Assembly: GCA_035258565.1 (NCBI GenBank)
Contig: DATFXF010000317.1
Coordinates: forward strand, 1-29,982
DNA from: DATFXF01 sp035258565
GTDB taxonomy: Bacteria; Acidobacteriota; Terriglobia; Acidiferrales; UBA7541
DNA: 29,982 bases
Direction: 5' to 3'
Position 1 is the first letter of the stretch. Each line of letters begins with the position of its first letter. Positions 7,736 to 16,455 of the stretch are shown piece by piece. The translations under genes were made by a program, and so were the position numbers. The notes under the pieces were generated by a model that searched no databases, was not told the DNA's origin, and worked only from the letters and a program-made list of their open reading frames with translations.

Positions 7736-9226
7736 ATGGCCTTCGACGTCCTCCGTTCGCCGAGCAGATTTCTCGAGCATGTGCGGGGTGACATTCCCCT
7801 CCCGGATGTACTTGCGAGAGATGCCGCCTGGTGGGAATGCGAGGGAAAGGCCATTTCCGACTCCATCGACCGTAGTGGCACGCCCTGGCTCCGGACGTTT
7901 AACCGTTTCGGTGTGCGGGTGGACGAGGTCTTGTTCCCTGCCGAATACTGGAAAATGCTCAGGAAAGGATACGAGTCTGGTGTCGTGTGGCGCGCCTTCG
8001 AGGAGAAATCGCTCCTTTCCACCTACCTCCTGATTTACAACACCTCTTTCTACGATCCCGGAGTTTCATGTCCCTACACGGTCTCCCTGGCGACGGCGGT
8101 CCCCCTCGCAAAATATGGTGACCAAGAGCTGCAAGCCCGCTTTCTTCCACAATTGTTGCGCAAGGATCATTCGGCCTGGCAGGGCGCGACCTGGATGACC
8201 GAAATCAAGGGAGGCTCGGATCTGGGCGCCAATGTGGAGACCGTGGCCATCCCCGCCGCCGGATGTTGGCTCCTGACCGGCGACAAGTATTTTGCGAGCA
8301 ACGTCGGCGCCGAGCTGGCCGTCGTGGCTGGCCGGCCCCAGGGGGCTGCTCGCAACGTGCGCGGCCTCGCACTCTTCCTTCTGCCCAGGTATCGCGCGAA
8401 CGGTCAACTGAACTATTTCATCCGTCGGTTGAAGGACAAGATCGCCACGCGCTCTGTCCCCACCGGCGAGGTAGAGCTGCGGGACAGCGAAGCCTATCTG
8501 CTCGGGTCGGCCGAGTCGGGGATTTACCTGATCTTGGAGGTTCTGAACCTCTCCCGGGTGGCCAACAGTTTGGTCAGTGTGGCACTGGCGCAGCGCGCGG
8601 TGGCCGAGGCCTTGATCTTCGCCGAGCGCCGCACAGCGTTCGGCAGGCACATCCTGGATCATCCGCTTCTTCACCGGCAGTTTCAGGATCGTCTCATCGC
8701 GCTCGAGGGCGCTTTCGCCTTGGCCTGGGAAGCTGTTCAACTCCTGAACGATGTCTGGCAGGAGCGCCCCCCTTACTCGGACCGCTACCACTTGTTCCGG
8801 CTGGTCGCCCATCTAGCGAAGTATTGGACGGCTGAGTTGGCTGCACAAACAGCGAAGTGGAGTATGGAGGTGCATGGCGGGCTTGGCGTGCTCGAGGAAT
8901 TCAGCGTCGAGCGCTGGCTTCGCGAGGCAATGATTCTGACCATCTGGGAGGGGACGTCGCATCGCCAGATCTTGGACGGGCTGGAGGTGATGGAGCGCAA
9001 GCGAGCGCACCGGTCGCTTTTCGAGCGCCTGGCCCGAACGGCACGTCCCGAGAAGTTGCGGGAAATGGAAGCTCGCGTGGAACACCACCTCGCTCTTTCC
9101 AGTGAGGAAAAAGAAGCTCAGGCAGAAGCGCTCTTCTCGAGCCTGGCCGCCTTTGCCGCCGACGCCCTGTCCCGCAAGGGAGGTCCTGTGCCGGCCTACT
9201 CCAGGATCTCCAGCACCTCTTCGTAG
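7736..9226 (+). CDS. AidB-like acyl-CoA dehydrogenase
   Basis: This is a 496-residue flavoprotein of the acyl-CoA dehydrogenase superfamily. The ATG at 7736 follows AAGGAG at 7724-7729. The mid-domain FAD/substrate loop TWMTEIKGGSDLGAN starts at residue 152. The C-terminal helical domain carries HGGLGVLEEFSVERWLREA and IWEGTSHRQ, where the Glu of WEGT occupies the classic catalytic-base position. The W-MTE-x-x-GGSD and EFSVERWLREA patterns are closest to AidB, a DNA-alkylation-response flavoprotein, rather than to fatty-acid beta-oxidation enzymes. AidB itself is about 540 residues. No electron-transfer flavoprotein or thiolase genes are nearby, which also speaks against beta-oxidation. The 3' end overlaps the convergent methyltransferase/MTHFR gene by 31 bases. 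Confidence 0.85.
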   Translation: MAFDVLRSPSRFLEHVRGDIPLPDVLARDAAWWECEGKAISDSIDRSGTPWLRTFNRFGVRVDEVLFPAEYWKMLRKGYESGVVWRAFEEKSLLSTYLLIYNTSFYDPGVSCPYTVSLATAVPLAKYGDQELQARFLPQLLRKDHSAWQGATWMTEIKGGSDLGANVETVAIPAAGCWLLTGDKYFASNVGAELAVVAGRPQGAARNVRGLALFLLPRYRANGQLNYFIRRLKDKIATRSVPTGEVELRDSEAYLLGSAESGIYLILEVLNLSRVANSLVSVALAQRAVAEALIFAERRTAFGRHILDHPLLHRQFQDRLIALEGAFALAWEAVQLLNDVWQERPPYSDRYHLFRLVAHLAKYWTAELAAQTAKWSMEVHGGLGVLEEFSVERWLREAMILTIWEGTSHRQILDGLEVMERKRAHRSLFERLARTARPEKLREMEARVEHHLALSSEEKEAQAEALFSSLAAFAADALSRKGGPVPAYSRISSTSS

Positions 9227-11034
9227 CGCTTGAACGGCGGGATGAGGTAGGCGCCGGCGAGTTCCGTGCGGGCCCATTCGAGCATGCGGCGCGCCAGGGC
9301 AAAGCCATGGTCGCGTGCCGCCGAACCCGCCGCCTCCAACTCCTTCAACACTTCTTCGGGAATGACGATTCCGGGCACTTCGTTGTTGAGCCGCAATGCC
9401 TGCTTGTAGCTGGTCAACGGCCACACCCCGACGAGCACGGGGACGGGCGATTTTCCACCGATGCGCTTCAGGAAGGCGTGCCAGTGCGCCGGGTCGAACA
9501 AAGGCTGCGTCATGGCAAAGTGCGCACCGGCCTCCACCTTGGCAAAGAAGCGTTCGCTCTCGTAGTCGAGGTCCTGGGCCACCGGGTTCAGCGCGACGCC
9601 GATGGTGAAGTTCGTAGCCCCGCCGAGTGTCTTGCCGGCCCAGTCGGTGCCCTGGTTTAGCCGGGCCAGGACCTTCACCAGGCCGACGGAATCGATCTCG
9701 TAAACGCCGCTGGTTTCCGGGTGATCACCGAGCGAAGGGGGATCGCCAGTGATCGCCAGGATGTTGCGCACCCCGCCCACCGCCCAAGCGCCGAGCAGCA
9801 TGGCCTGCAAGCCAATGATGTTGAGGTCGCGGGTGGTCAGGTGTGGAATCGTCTCCACGCCGCGCGCTTCGAGCGCGCCGGCCAGCATGATGGCGTCCAT
9901 ACCCACCCGTGCGAGCGTGCCGCTGTTGATGTCGATGGCGTCCACGGAGCCGTTCACCAGGAGGCGGTCTACCTGCTCGAGCACGCGGTCGAGAGAGACG
10001 CCTTTGGGCGGATCAATCTCTACGGAAACGACAAACTTCTTGGCCTGAATCTTCTTCCAGAGGCCGCTTTCCGGCTCGCGGTGGAACACGCGCTGCGCCT
10101 GGGGCACGGCCTCCACGACCGCGTGGGGGCGCGCGGATATGGCCTTCGAGGGGCGGTAATCCTTCACCGCCTCAGCCATCGCGCGGATGTGTTCGGGCGT
10201 GGTGCCGCAGCAGCCACCGAGGATTCGCACACCGAGCGCCGCCGCTTCTCGCGCGAACAGGGCGAAGTACTCGGGCGAGGACTTGGGATAGACGATGCGA
10301 TCGCCGACGCGGACCGGGAAACCAGCGTTGGGCATCGCGCTCAAGCGGCAGTCTCCTCGCCCGACGAGCTCGTGGAGGATCGGCAGGAGCAGTTGCGGGC
10401 CCAGCGTACAGTTGGCGCCGATGGCCTGCACGTTTCTCTCTTTCAGCCGCGCCGCCGCCTCGAGCGGGCGCGTTCCGCCGAGCGTCGTGCCCTCTTCCGA
10501 ATAGGTCAGCTCCGCGATGATGGGCAGGCTCGAAAACGAGCGAATGGCGTCAATGGCGGAGAGCAGCTCTTCGAGGTCGGAGAACGTCTCCAGGATGAAC
10601 AGGTCCACGCCGCGCTCTTCGAGAGCAAGGGCCTGCTCCCGGAAGATTTCCATGACTTCTTCGGTCGAAATCGCGTGCACCTGGCGAATGACGCCGAGCG
10701 GCCCCACCGAGCCGGCGACCAGCACTTCGCGGGCGGCAGCCTCACGCGCCTCCCGGGCGATCTTGACGCCGCGGTGATTGAAGGGAACGACCTGGTCGGC
10801 CAGCCCGAGTTGGGCAAGCTTCGAGCGGTTCGCGCCGAAGGTATTGGTCTCGATGATCTGCGCACCGGCCTCGGTGTAGGCCTGGTGAACGCGGAAGACA
10901 ATTTCTGGCTGCGTCGTGTTCAGCTCTTCAAAGCAGCGCTGCGGGCCCAGGGCTTCGTACAGCATCGAGCCCATCGCCCCATCGGCGACCAGGATCGAGT
11001 CCCGCAGGCGTTCGTTGAAATCGTCAATCTTCAT
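9196..11034 (-). CDS. Bifunctional homocysteine S-methyltransferase / methylenetetrahydrofolate reductase
   Basis: This is a 612-residue fusion like Bacillus YitJ. Residues ~1-300 form the homocysteine-methyltransferase barrel with zinc ligands Cys209 (GANC) and Cys275/Cys276 (GGCCGTTPEH). Residues ~325-612 form the FAD-dependent MetF-type barrel, opening with FVVSVEIDPPKG, whose Glu is the family's catalytic acid. Together they would reduce methylene-THF to methyl-THF and methylate homocysteine to methionine. No cobalamin-binding domain is present in this protein. The start at 11034 (MKIDDFNERL) is where homology begins; an in-frame extension to 11097 is unlikely. It lies 151 bases downstream of the cystathionine beta-synthase gene on the same strand, so both enzymes of the homocysteine branch point are adjacent. 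A TATACT -10-like element lies in the gap. Confidence 0.93.
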   Translation of the reverse strand: MKIDDFNERLRDSILVADGAMGSMLYEALGPQRCFEELNTTQPEIVFRVHQAYTEAGAQIIETNTFGANRSKLAQLGLADQVVPFNHRGVKIAREAREAAAREVLVAGSVGPLGVIRQVHAISTEEVMEIFREQALALEERGVDLFILETFSDLEELLSAIDAIRSFSSLPIIAELTYSEEGTTLGGTRPLEAAARLKERNVQAIGANCTLGPQLLLPILHELVGRGDCRLSAMPNAGFPVRVGDRIVYPKSSPEYFALFAREAAALGVRILGGCCGTTPEHIRAMAEAVKDYRPSKAISARPHAVVEAVPQAQRVFHREPESGLWKKIQAKKFVVSVEIDPPKGVSLDRVLEQVDRLLVNGSVDAIDINSGTLARVGMDAIMLAGALEARGVETIPHLTTRDLNIIGLQAMLLGAWAVGGVRNILAITGDPPSLGDHPETSGVYEIDSVGLVKVLARLNQGTDWAGKTLGGATNFTIGVALNPVAQDLDYESERFFAKVEAGAHFAMTQPLFDPAHWHAFLKRIGGKSPVPVLVGVWPLTSYKQALRLNNEVPGIVIPEEVLKELEAAGSAARDHGFALARRMLEWARTELAGAYLIPPFKRYEEVLEILE

Positions 11035-11185
11035 CCCGCTGTCCGTCGTAACTTCCCGATGCGCATACTTCCGGGAAAAGGAACGACAGTATAACACCCA
11101 CGACGACGACCCTTTCGGGAAGCAGAGGGTGGGAAGGCGCAGCCGATTCCGCCCCGGCCGGACAAGCGTGGTAAACCGAGCCTTC

Positions 11186-12574
11186 CTAGCGCTTCTGTTC
11201 CATCAGCCCGGCGATGGTGCCCATCAGGTCGTATTTGGTGAGAATCTCGTAGCGGCCCTTGCTCAGCTCGACGAACACCGCTGGGCCCTCGTGGCTCAGG
11301 AGGTGCGTCACCCGCTCGACTGGCACATCCTTGGGCACGCACGGAAGCGGCTTGCCCATGACCTCGCGGATCACCAGCTTGCGGAGGTCTTTGCCCTGGA
11401 GGGCAAGGTTGAGGATCTGGTCTTCATACACGGCACCGATCGGTGTGCTGTCTTCGAAGACCGGGAGCTGCGAAATGTCTTGTTGCTGCATGGTGTGCAG
11501 CGCGTGGAAAACGGTCTGATAGGGTCGCGCGATGATCAACTCGCGCACCTTGCCGGCCTTGCGCTTCACGTGCACTACGTCTTCGGCGGTCAGCGGCACC
11601 TCCGCTTCGACATAGCCGCGCTCGCGCATCCACTCGTCGTTGTACACCTTGCTCAGGTAGCGCATTCCCGTGTCGGGGAGGAAGGCCACGACAACGTCGC
11701 TGGCTGCCGATTCCTTGGCCACGCGCAGCGCCGCCGATACGCACCCCCCACCGGAGCCCCCGGTGAAGATGCCTTCCTGCTTGACCAGCCGGCGCGCCCA
11801 GACGAAGCATTCTTGGTCGGTGACCTGCACGATGTCGTCGAGCACCTGGAAGTCCATCGTGCCAGGAAAGAAGTCTTCACCGATGCCCTCGACGACGTAG
11901 GTCTTGTGCTTGCCCGGCTTGCCGGTCTTCACGTACTCGTAATAAAGCGAGCCGATGGGATCAACCCCGATGACTTTCAGGTTGGGATTTTTCTCTTTGA
12001 GATAGCGCCCCACGCCGCTGATGGTTCCTCCCGTGCCCATACCGCAGACGAAGTGCGTGATCTGGCCCTCGGAGTCCTCCCAAATCTCGGGCCCGGTCGT
12101 CCGGTAATGTGCCTCCGGGTTCATGGGGTTCTCGTACTGGTTCGGATAGAAGGAGTTGGGAATCTCACGCGCCAATTTCTTGGCTACCGAATAATAACTG
12201 CGCGGGTCTTCGGGCTCGACGGCGGTGGGGCAGACAATCACTTCGGCGCCGAGCGCCTTCAGTAAGTCGATTTTTTCCTTCGATTGTTTGTCGGTGATGG
12301 TGAACACCATCTTGTAGCCGCGCACCGCGGCAACCAGCGCCAGCCCCATGCCGGTATTCCCGGAGGTGCCTTCGATGATCGTGCCTCCGGGCTTGAGCAG
12401 GCCCTTCCGTTCGGCCTCCTCAATCATTGTGGTGCCGATGCGGTCTTTCACCGAGCCGCCGGGGTTCAAGTAATCCGCCTTCACGTACACTTGGGCCTGG
12501 ATGTCTTTGGTGATCCGGTTCAGCCGAATCAACGGCGTATGCCCGATGGCCTCCAAAATGTTCTTGCACTTCAT
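11186..12574 (-). CDS. cbs: Cystathionine beta-synthase (PLP enzyme with C-terminal CBS domains)
   Basis: This is a 462-residue protein from the ATG at 12574, preceded by a GAGGGCAGG ribosome site; longer in-frame starts up to 12745 add a low-complexity Arg/Pro stretch. Residues 1-330 form the fold-type II PLP domain: the Schiff-base Lys43 in NPGGSVKDR, the substrate loop GTSGN (69-73), the phosphate loop GTGGT (180-184) and SGGG near 274. Residues ~341-460 form a tandem CBS-domain pair, which in the human enzyme binds SAM. There is no N-terminal heme domain. The likely reaction is serine (or an activated serine) plus homocysteine to cystathionine, though cysteine synthase activity cannot be excluded by sequence. 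It is followed on the same strand by the methyltransferase/MTHFR fusion. Confidence 0.92.
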   Translation of the reverse strand: MKCKNILEAIGHTPLIRLNRITKDIQAQVYVKADYLNPGGSVKDRIGTTMIEEAERKGLLKPGGTIIEGTSGNTGMGLALVAAVRGYKMVFTITDKQSKEKIDLLKALGAEVIVCPTAVEPEDPRSYYSVAKKLAREIPNSFYPNQYENPMNPEAHYRTTGPEIWEDSEGQITHFVCGMGTGGTISGVGRYLKEKNPNLKVIGVDPIGSLYYEYVKTGKPGKHKTYVVEGIGEDFFPGTMDFQVLDDIVQVTDQECFVWARRLVKQEGIFTGGSGGGCVSAALRVAKESAASDVVVAFLPDTGMRYLSKVYNDEWMRERGYVEAEVPLTAEDVVHVKRKAGKVRELIIARPYQTVFHALHTMQQQDISQLPVFEDSTPIGAVYEDQILNLALQGKDLRKLVIREVMGKPLPCVPKDVPVERVTHLLSHEGPAVFVELSKGRYEILTKYDLMGTIAGLMEQKR

Positions 12575-12654
12575 TGCGTGCCTGCCCTCGACACCGCTCA
12601 TCGATTCCAGCCGTCTTAGCCTGGGATCGTCGCGGGCTGGATTCGGAAGCACCC

Positions 12655-12670
12655 GGGTGGGGGACCACCC
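12655..12670 (-). other. GC-rich hairpin in the cystathionine beta-synthase leader
   Basis: GGGTGG (12655-12660) and CCACCC (12665-12670) form a perfect six-base stem with a four-base loop, about 80 bases upstream of the cbs start. It lies in the 255-base gap shared by two diverging genes. It has no U-run on the minus strand, so it is not a standard terminator. I checked by eye for SAM or SAH riboswitch landmarks and saw no convincing match. It could be a leader structure or a chance effect of high GC. Confidence 0.25.
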
Positions 12671-12829
12671 CCGCCGCCGGCCGCTTCGGATCGAGTGTAC
12701 CACGCATGTGGGGTTCTCCATTCGGCCGAGCCTCGCTCCGGTCAAGAAAGCAACGGGTTCCTAACGCAACTCGGGTTTCGCCTATGGCATACTCGCGCTC
12801 TTCCCTGCCGGGAGGAGGAAAAAACAGGT

Positions 12830-13219
12830 ATGAAGCGAAAGAACATTTCGAGCGGGACACCGTGGGAACCCATCGTGGGCTATTCGCGCGCGGTGCGCGT
12901 GGGATCCGTCGTCCACGTCGCAGGAACCACGGCCACGGACGCCAACGGAAAGATTGTCGGCCCGGGCGATGCCTACGCACAGGCCACTCAGGCGTTGCGG
13001 AATATCGAGGCCGCCCTCGGCCAGGCAGACGCCAGCTTGCGCGATGTCGTGCGCACGCGCATCTACGTGACCAACATCGCCGATTGGGAAAAGGTCGGCA
13101 AAGCGCATGGTGAATTCTTTGCTGCCATTCGCCCGGCCTCGACGATCGTGGAGGTCAGCCGACTGGTCGCCCCGGAGATGCTGGTCGAGATCGAAGCGGA
13201 GGCTATTCTTTCGGAGTGA
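12830..13219 (+). CDS. Rid-family protein lacking the RidA catalytic arginine
   Basis: This is a 129-residue member of the RidA/YjgF/YER057c/UK114 family, a trimeric fold with ligand sites between subunits. The ATG at 12830 follows GGAGGAGG at 12811-12818. Family landmarks are GDAYAQATQALRNIEAAL, a VVRTRIYVTN strand and IVEVSRLVAPEMLVEIEAEAI. In archetypal RidA the strand reads P-A-R-S-x-V-E-V, and that Arg is essential for hydrolysing reactive enamine/imine intermediates made by PLP enzymes. Here the position is Ser (RPASTIVEV). The protein therefore probably belongs to Rid subgroups without classic imine deaminase activity. It runs divergently from the PLP-dependent cbs gene, which makes a metabolite-repair link tempting but unproven. 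The next gene starts 13 bases later. Confidence 0.9.
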   Translation: MKRKNISSGTPWEPIVGYSRAVRVGSVVHVAGTTATDANGKIVGPGDAYAQATQALRNIEAALGQADASLRDVVRTRIYVTNIADWEKVGKAHGEFFAAIRPASTIVEVSRLVAPEMLVEIEAEAILSE

Positions 13220-13232
13220 AGGGAACCCCGCC

Positions 13233-14027
13233 ATGAACCGGGAGAGCCACTCCCCCTACGAGGCGTTTGTTGCGGAATACTATGACTACCTGCCGGTGAC
13301 CACGAACCGGCGCGACATCGAATTTCATCTAGACCTCGCTCGCGCGCACGGCGGCCCGATTCTGGAGTTGGGTTGCGGCACGGGAAGAATCCTGCTGCCG
13401 CTGGCGAGAGCGGGCCACGAGATCGTGGGTCTGGATCTCTCCGAGCCCATGCTGGCGCGTTGCTTTCGGAAGCTCGAAGACGAGCCGCCCGCGGTTCGCC
13501 AGCGGGTCGAGCTCATCCGCGGCGACATGACGAACTTCGATCTCGGTCGCGCTTTCCGCCTCATCCTCATCCCCTTTCGACCGTTCCAGCACCTGCGTTC
13601 CGTGGAACGCCAATTGGCGTGCTTGCGCTCGGTTGACCGGCATCTCGAGCCGACGGGCAAGCTGGTCGTGGATTTCTTCCAAACCGATGCACGGCGCATG
13701 CACGACCCGGCCTACCTGACCGAAGGAGCGCCGTATCCGGAAGTTACGTTGCCCGATGGGCGCAGGGTGAAATTGACCGAGCGCACGGCCGCCTTCCATC
13801 GCGCCGAACAAGCGAACGACGTCGAGCTGATCTACAACATCACGCACCCGGATGGCCGCACCGAACGACTGGTGATGGCTTTCACCGTGCGTTACTTCTT
13901 TCGCTACGAGGTCGAGCATCTGCTCGCGCGGTGTGGCTTCGGCGTGGTTGAGCTCTACGGCGATTTCGGCGGCTCGCCGCTGCGCGATGATTCGCCGGAA
14001 ATGATCTTCGTTGCCGAGAAGCGGTAA
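13233..14027 (+). CDS. Class I SAM-dependent methyltransferase
   Basis: This is a 264-residue protein from the ATG at 13233; an upstream in-frame extension would overlap the Rid gene and lacks homology. Motif I is clear (ILELGCGTGRILLPLARAG, residues 43-61), with the ribose-binding acidic residue in GLDLS (D68) and a motif II-like RGDMTNFDL near residue 95. The C-terminal half carries beta-strands typical of small-molecule methyltransferases with a substrate cap. The substrate is not predictable: the family includes methylases of metabolites, polyketides and toxins. It is tightly linked to the upstream Rid gene (13-base gap) and probably co-transcribed with it. The next gene has its own ribosome site after 65 bases. 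Confidence 0.88.
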   Translation: MNRESHSPYEAFVAEYYDYLPVTTNRRDIEFHLDLARAHGGPILELGCGTGRILLPLARAGHEIVGLDLSEPMLARCFRKLEDEPPAVRQRVELIRGDMTNFDLGRAFRLILIPFRPFQHLRSVERQLACLRSVDRHLEPTGKLVVDFFQTDARRMHDPAYLTEGAPYPEVTLPDGRRVKLTERTAAFHRAEQANDVELIYNITHPDGRTERLVMAFTVRYFFRYEVEHLLARCGFGVVELYGDFGGSPLRDDSPEMIFVAEKR

Positions 14028-14092
14028 GCCTTTCCGGATTTTTCACTCTTCTGCAACACAGGATAGAATGGCGGGCTACCGAGGAGGTTTTC

Positions 14093-16399
14093 ATGCTTGG
14101 ATCTTCCCCGGCTTCATGGCTCTGGACACACAAGCGGCTGCGCGGGGCCTTCCTCTTTCTCACCTGGGTGATCTCGATTCTTGGCCCGTTTGCACTCGGC
14201 GGGGCACGGGCGCAGAGTCGGCCGGCGCCGGCCGCGAGCAAACCGCTCACCGTGGAGCGCATCTACGGTGAGCCGAGCCTCAGTGGAAGCTTGACCCAGG
14301 GCCTCGAGTGGAGTGTGGATGGCAAACGGCTCAGCTACTTCAACCCGGCCGGCGAAGTCCCCGGGGCTCCGAGCGAGATTTGGGTCCTGGACGTCGCTAC
14401 AGGTGCGCGGCGGGTGCTGGTGCCTGCCGACAAGCTCGCGACCATCCTACCTCCCGGCAAAGGCGCGCAAGAGCAGCAGACAGGCCTTGGCCGCCGCAGG
14501 CTCCCACGTTACTTCTGGGCGCCGGGTGGCGACGCGCTCCTGCTTGTCTCCTCGCGCGATCTCTACTGGTTCGATCTGAAAACGCAAACGCCCCGGCGCC
14601 TGACAGCGGCGCCCTCAGCGAGGCCGTCTCCCGGCGCGCAGGACCTCACCATCAAGGATCCCAAGATTTCGCCGGACGGCCGCTGGGTAAGTTTCGTGCG
14701 CAGCCACGACCTCTGGATCGTGAGTGTGGCGGCTGGCGAGGAAAGGCAACTGACGCATGGCGGCCGAGAAGAATTGCTGCATGGCGAGCTCGACTGGGTT
14801 TATCCCGAGGAGCTGGACATCATTACGGCCTATTGGTGGTCGCCCGACTCCTCGCGGATCGCTTTTCTCGAAATGGACGAGCGGCCAGTAACAAAGTATC
14901 CGCTGGTGAATTTTCTCTCCTACACTGGCGAGACGGAGAGGATGCGTTATCCCAAGGCCGGCGACGCGAACCCCATCGTGCGCCTCGGCGTCGTGCCAGT
15001 CGCAGGAGGTGACGTGCGCTGGATGGATCTCGGGCGCGACACGAATATCTACGTCGCGCGGGTGGCCTGGCTGCGCGATTCGAAGCGGCTGGCTATCGAG
15101 CGGCTCCATCGCCCGCAGAACAAGCTCGAACTCCTGTTCCTAGACACAGCCGAGGGACAGGCACAGGTGGTCCTGACCGAGCAGGACAAGTACTGGATCA
15201 ATGTTCATGACCAACTCTATTTCTTCGCTGACGGCCGGCGGTTCTTGTGGTCAAGCGAGCGTGATGGTTTCCGGCACCTCTATCTCTATGACCTCGACGG
15301 CAAACTGCTCAAGCAGCTCACGGCCGGCGCCTGGGAAGTGACTTCGCTCGCCGGTGTGGATGAACGAGAGGGCACCGTCTATTTTGTCGCCACCGAGAAG
15401 AGCCCCCTCGAGCGGCATCTCTACCGCGTCTCGACTGCAGGCGGCAGCTTCCGGCGCATCTCGCGCGAGGAGGGAACGCACAGCGTGAAGATGTCGTCGC
15501 CGGATGCTTTGCACTACGTGGACACCTATTCGAACGCCATGACGCCCGAGCGCCAGGACCTCTATCGCGCCGACGGTACGGGCCGGGTGGTCATCAATGA
15601 AAACAGAGTTGCGGAGCTCGATTCTTACGCCCTTCAGCCGGTGGAGTTCTTCACCGTGCGTGGCGCCGATGGCACGCCGCTCTACGCACATATGATCAAG
15701 CCGCCCGGCTTTGACGCTTCACGGAAGTATCCCGTACTGGTGCATCTCTACGGCGGGCCGCACGGCCAGGTGGTGCGCAACGCGTGGGACAGCACAACCT
15801 TCCTCTGGCATCAGTTGATGGCGCAGAAGGGCTATATCGTTTTCTCCCTGGATAATCGGGGCATGACCGCGCGCGGCCACGGGTTTGAAACCCCCATCTA
15901 TCACCGCATGGGCCAGGTGGAACTCGCGGACCAATTGGCGGGCGTCGCCTATCTCCAATCGCTGCCCTACGTGGAGGGTTCGCGCATCGGCATCTGGGGC
16001 TGGAGCTATGGCGGTTACATGACCTGCTACGCGATGCTGAGGGCAGGGGAGTCGTTCAAGGCCGGCTTCGCAGGTGCCCCGGTGACCGACTGGCGCCAGT
16101 ACGACACCATCTACACCGAGCGCTACATGGGCCTGCCGCAGGAGAATGAGGAGGGTTATCGGGAGTCCTCGCCGGTCACCCACGCCGCGGGGCTCAAGGG
16201 CAAACTTCTGATCGCCCACGGCACCGGCGACGACAACGTCCACTTCGCCAATACTGTCGAACTCGCCGAGCGATTCATCCGGGCGGGCCGCTACGTGGAG
16301 TTCCAGATTTATCCCGGGCGCGGCCATCCGATCAGCGACCCCCCGGCGCGCATCCATCTCTTCCGCCGGGCCACCCAGTTCTTCCTCGATAACTTGTAG
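14093..16399 (+). CDS. Exported S9 family serine peptidase (dipeptidyl peptidase IV type)
   Basis: This is a 768-residue protein, the normal length for bacterial DPP IV (S9B). The start at 14093 follows a GAGGAGG site (14081-14087). An N-terminal hydrophobic stretch (AFLFLTWVISILGPFAL) acts as signal peptide or anchor, ending near ARAQS. Residues ~50-500 form the beta-propeller, which includes LDWVYPEEL, the counterpart of the double-Glu motif that binds the substrate amino terminus in DPP IV. The C-terminal alpha/beta hydrolase domain carries the catalytic triad: nucleophile Ser638 in GWSYGGYMT, Asp in GTGDDNVHF (713/714) and His745 in GRGHP. The expected activity is removal of Xaa-Pro or Xaa-Ala dipeptides from peptides in the periplasm, feeding peptide catabolism. 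Confidence 0.94.
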   Translation: MLGSSPASWLWTHKRLRGAFLFLTWVISILGPFALGGARAQSRPAPAASKPLTVERIYGEPSLSGSLTQGLEWSVDGKRLSYFNPAGEVPGAPSEIWVLDVATGARRVLVPADKLATILPPGKGAQEQQTGLGRRRLPRYFWAPGGDALLLVSSRDLYWFDLKTQTPRRLTAAPSARPSPGAQDLTIKDPKISPDGRWVSFVRSHDLWIVSVAAGEERQLTHGGREELLHGELDWVYPEELDIITAYWWSPDSSRIAFLEMDERPVTKYPLVNFLSYTGETERMRYPKAGDANPIVRLGVVPVAGGDVRWMDLGRDTNIYVARVAWLRDSKRLAIERLHRPQNKLELLFLDTAEGQAQVVLTEQDKYWINVHDQLYFFADGRRFLWSSERDGFRHLYLYDLDGKLLKQLTAGAWEVTSLAGVDEREGTVYFVATEKSPLERHLYRVSTAGGSFRRISREEGTHSVKMSSPDALHYVDTYSNAMTPERQDLYRADGTGRVVINENRVAELDSYALQPVEFFTVRGADGTPLYAHMIKPPGFDASRKYPVLVHLYGGPHGQVVRNAWDSTTFLWHQLMAQKGYIVFSLDNRGMTARGHGFETPIYHRMGQVELADQLAGVAYLQSLPYVEGSRIGIWGWSYGGYMTCYAMLRAGESFKAGFAGAPVTDWRQYDTIYTERYMGLPQENEEGYRESSPVTHAAGLKGKLLIAHGTGDDNVHFANTVELAERFIRAGRYVEFQIYPGRGHPISDPPARIHLFRRATQFFLDNL

Positions 16400-16408
16400 C
16401 TCGATGGG

Positions 16409-16437
16409 GAGCGCGGGAGGCTCAAGGTTCCCGCCTC
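16409..16437. terminator. Possible hairpin between two convergent genes
   Basis: GCGGGA (16413-16418) can pair with TCCCGC (16429-16434) around a ten-base loop, in the 56-base gap between the stop codons of the convergent S9 peptidase and DUF4139 genes. Being palindromic it could serve both strands, but no T-run follows on either side. Confidence 0.35.
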
Positions 16438-16455
16438 GGGCCTCCAGTTCCTGAA

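Noticed and set aside
9721..11094. Long open frame on the plus strand (457 codons) opposite the methyltransferase/MTHFR gene
   Set aside because: Antisense to a gene with intact catalytic motifs; Arg/His-rich composition typical of high-GC shadow frames.
10916..12265. Long open plus-strand frame (449 codons) opposite cystathionine beta-synthase
   Set aside because: Shadow of the cbs gene; no recognisable motif, and its start lies inside the other gene's antisense.
12575..12829. SAM or SAH riboswitch upstream of cbs
   Set aside because: Only a generic GC hairpin was found; the conserved core sequences of these riboswitches are not recognisable by eye.
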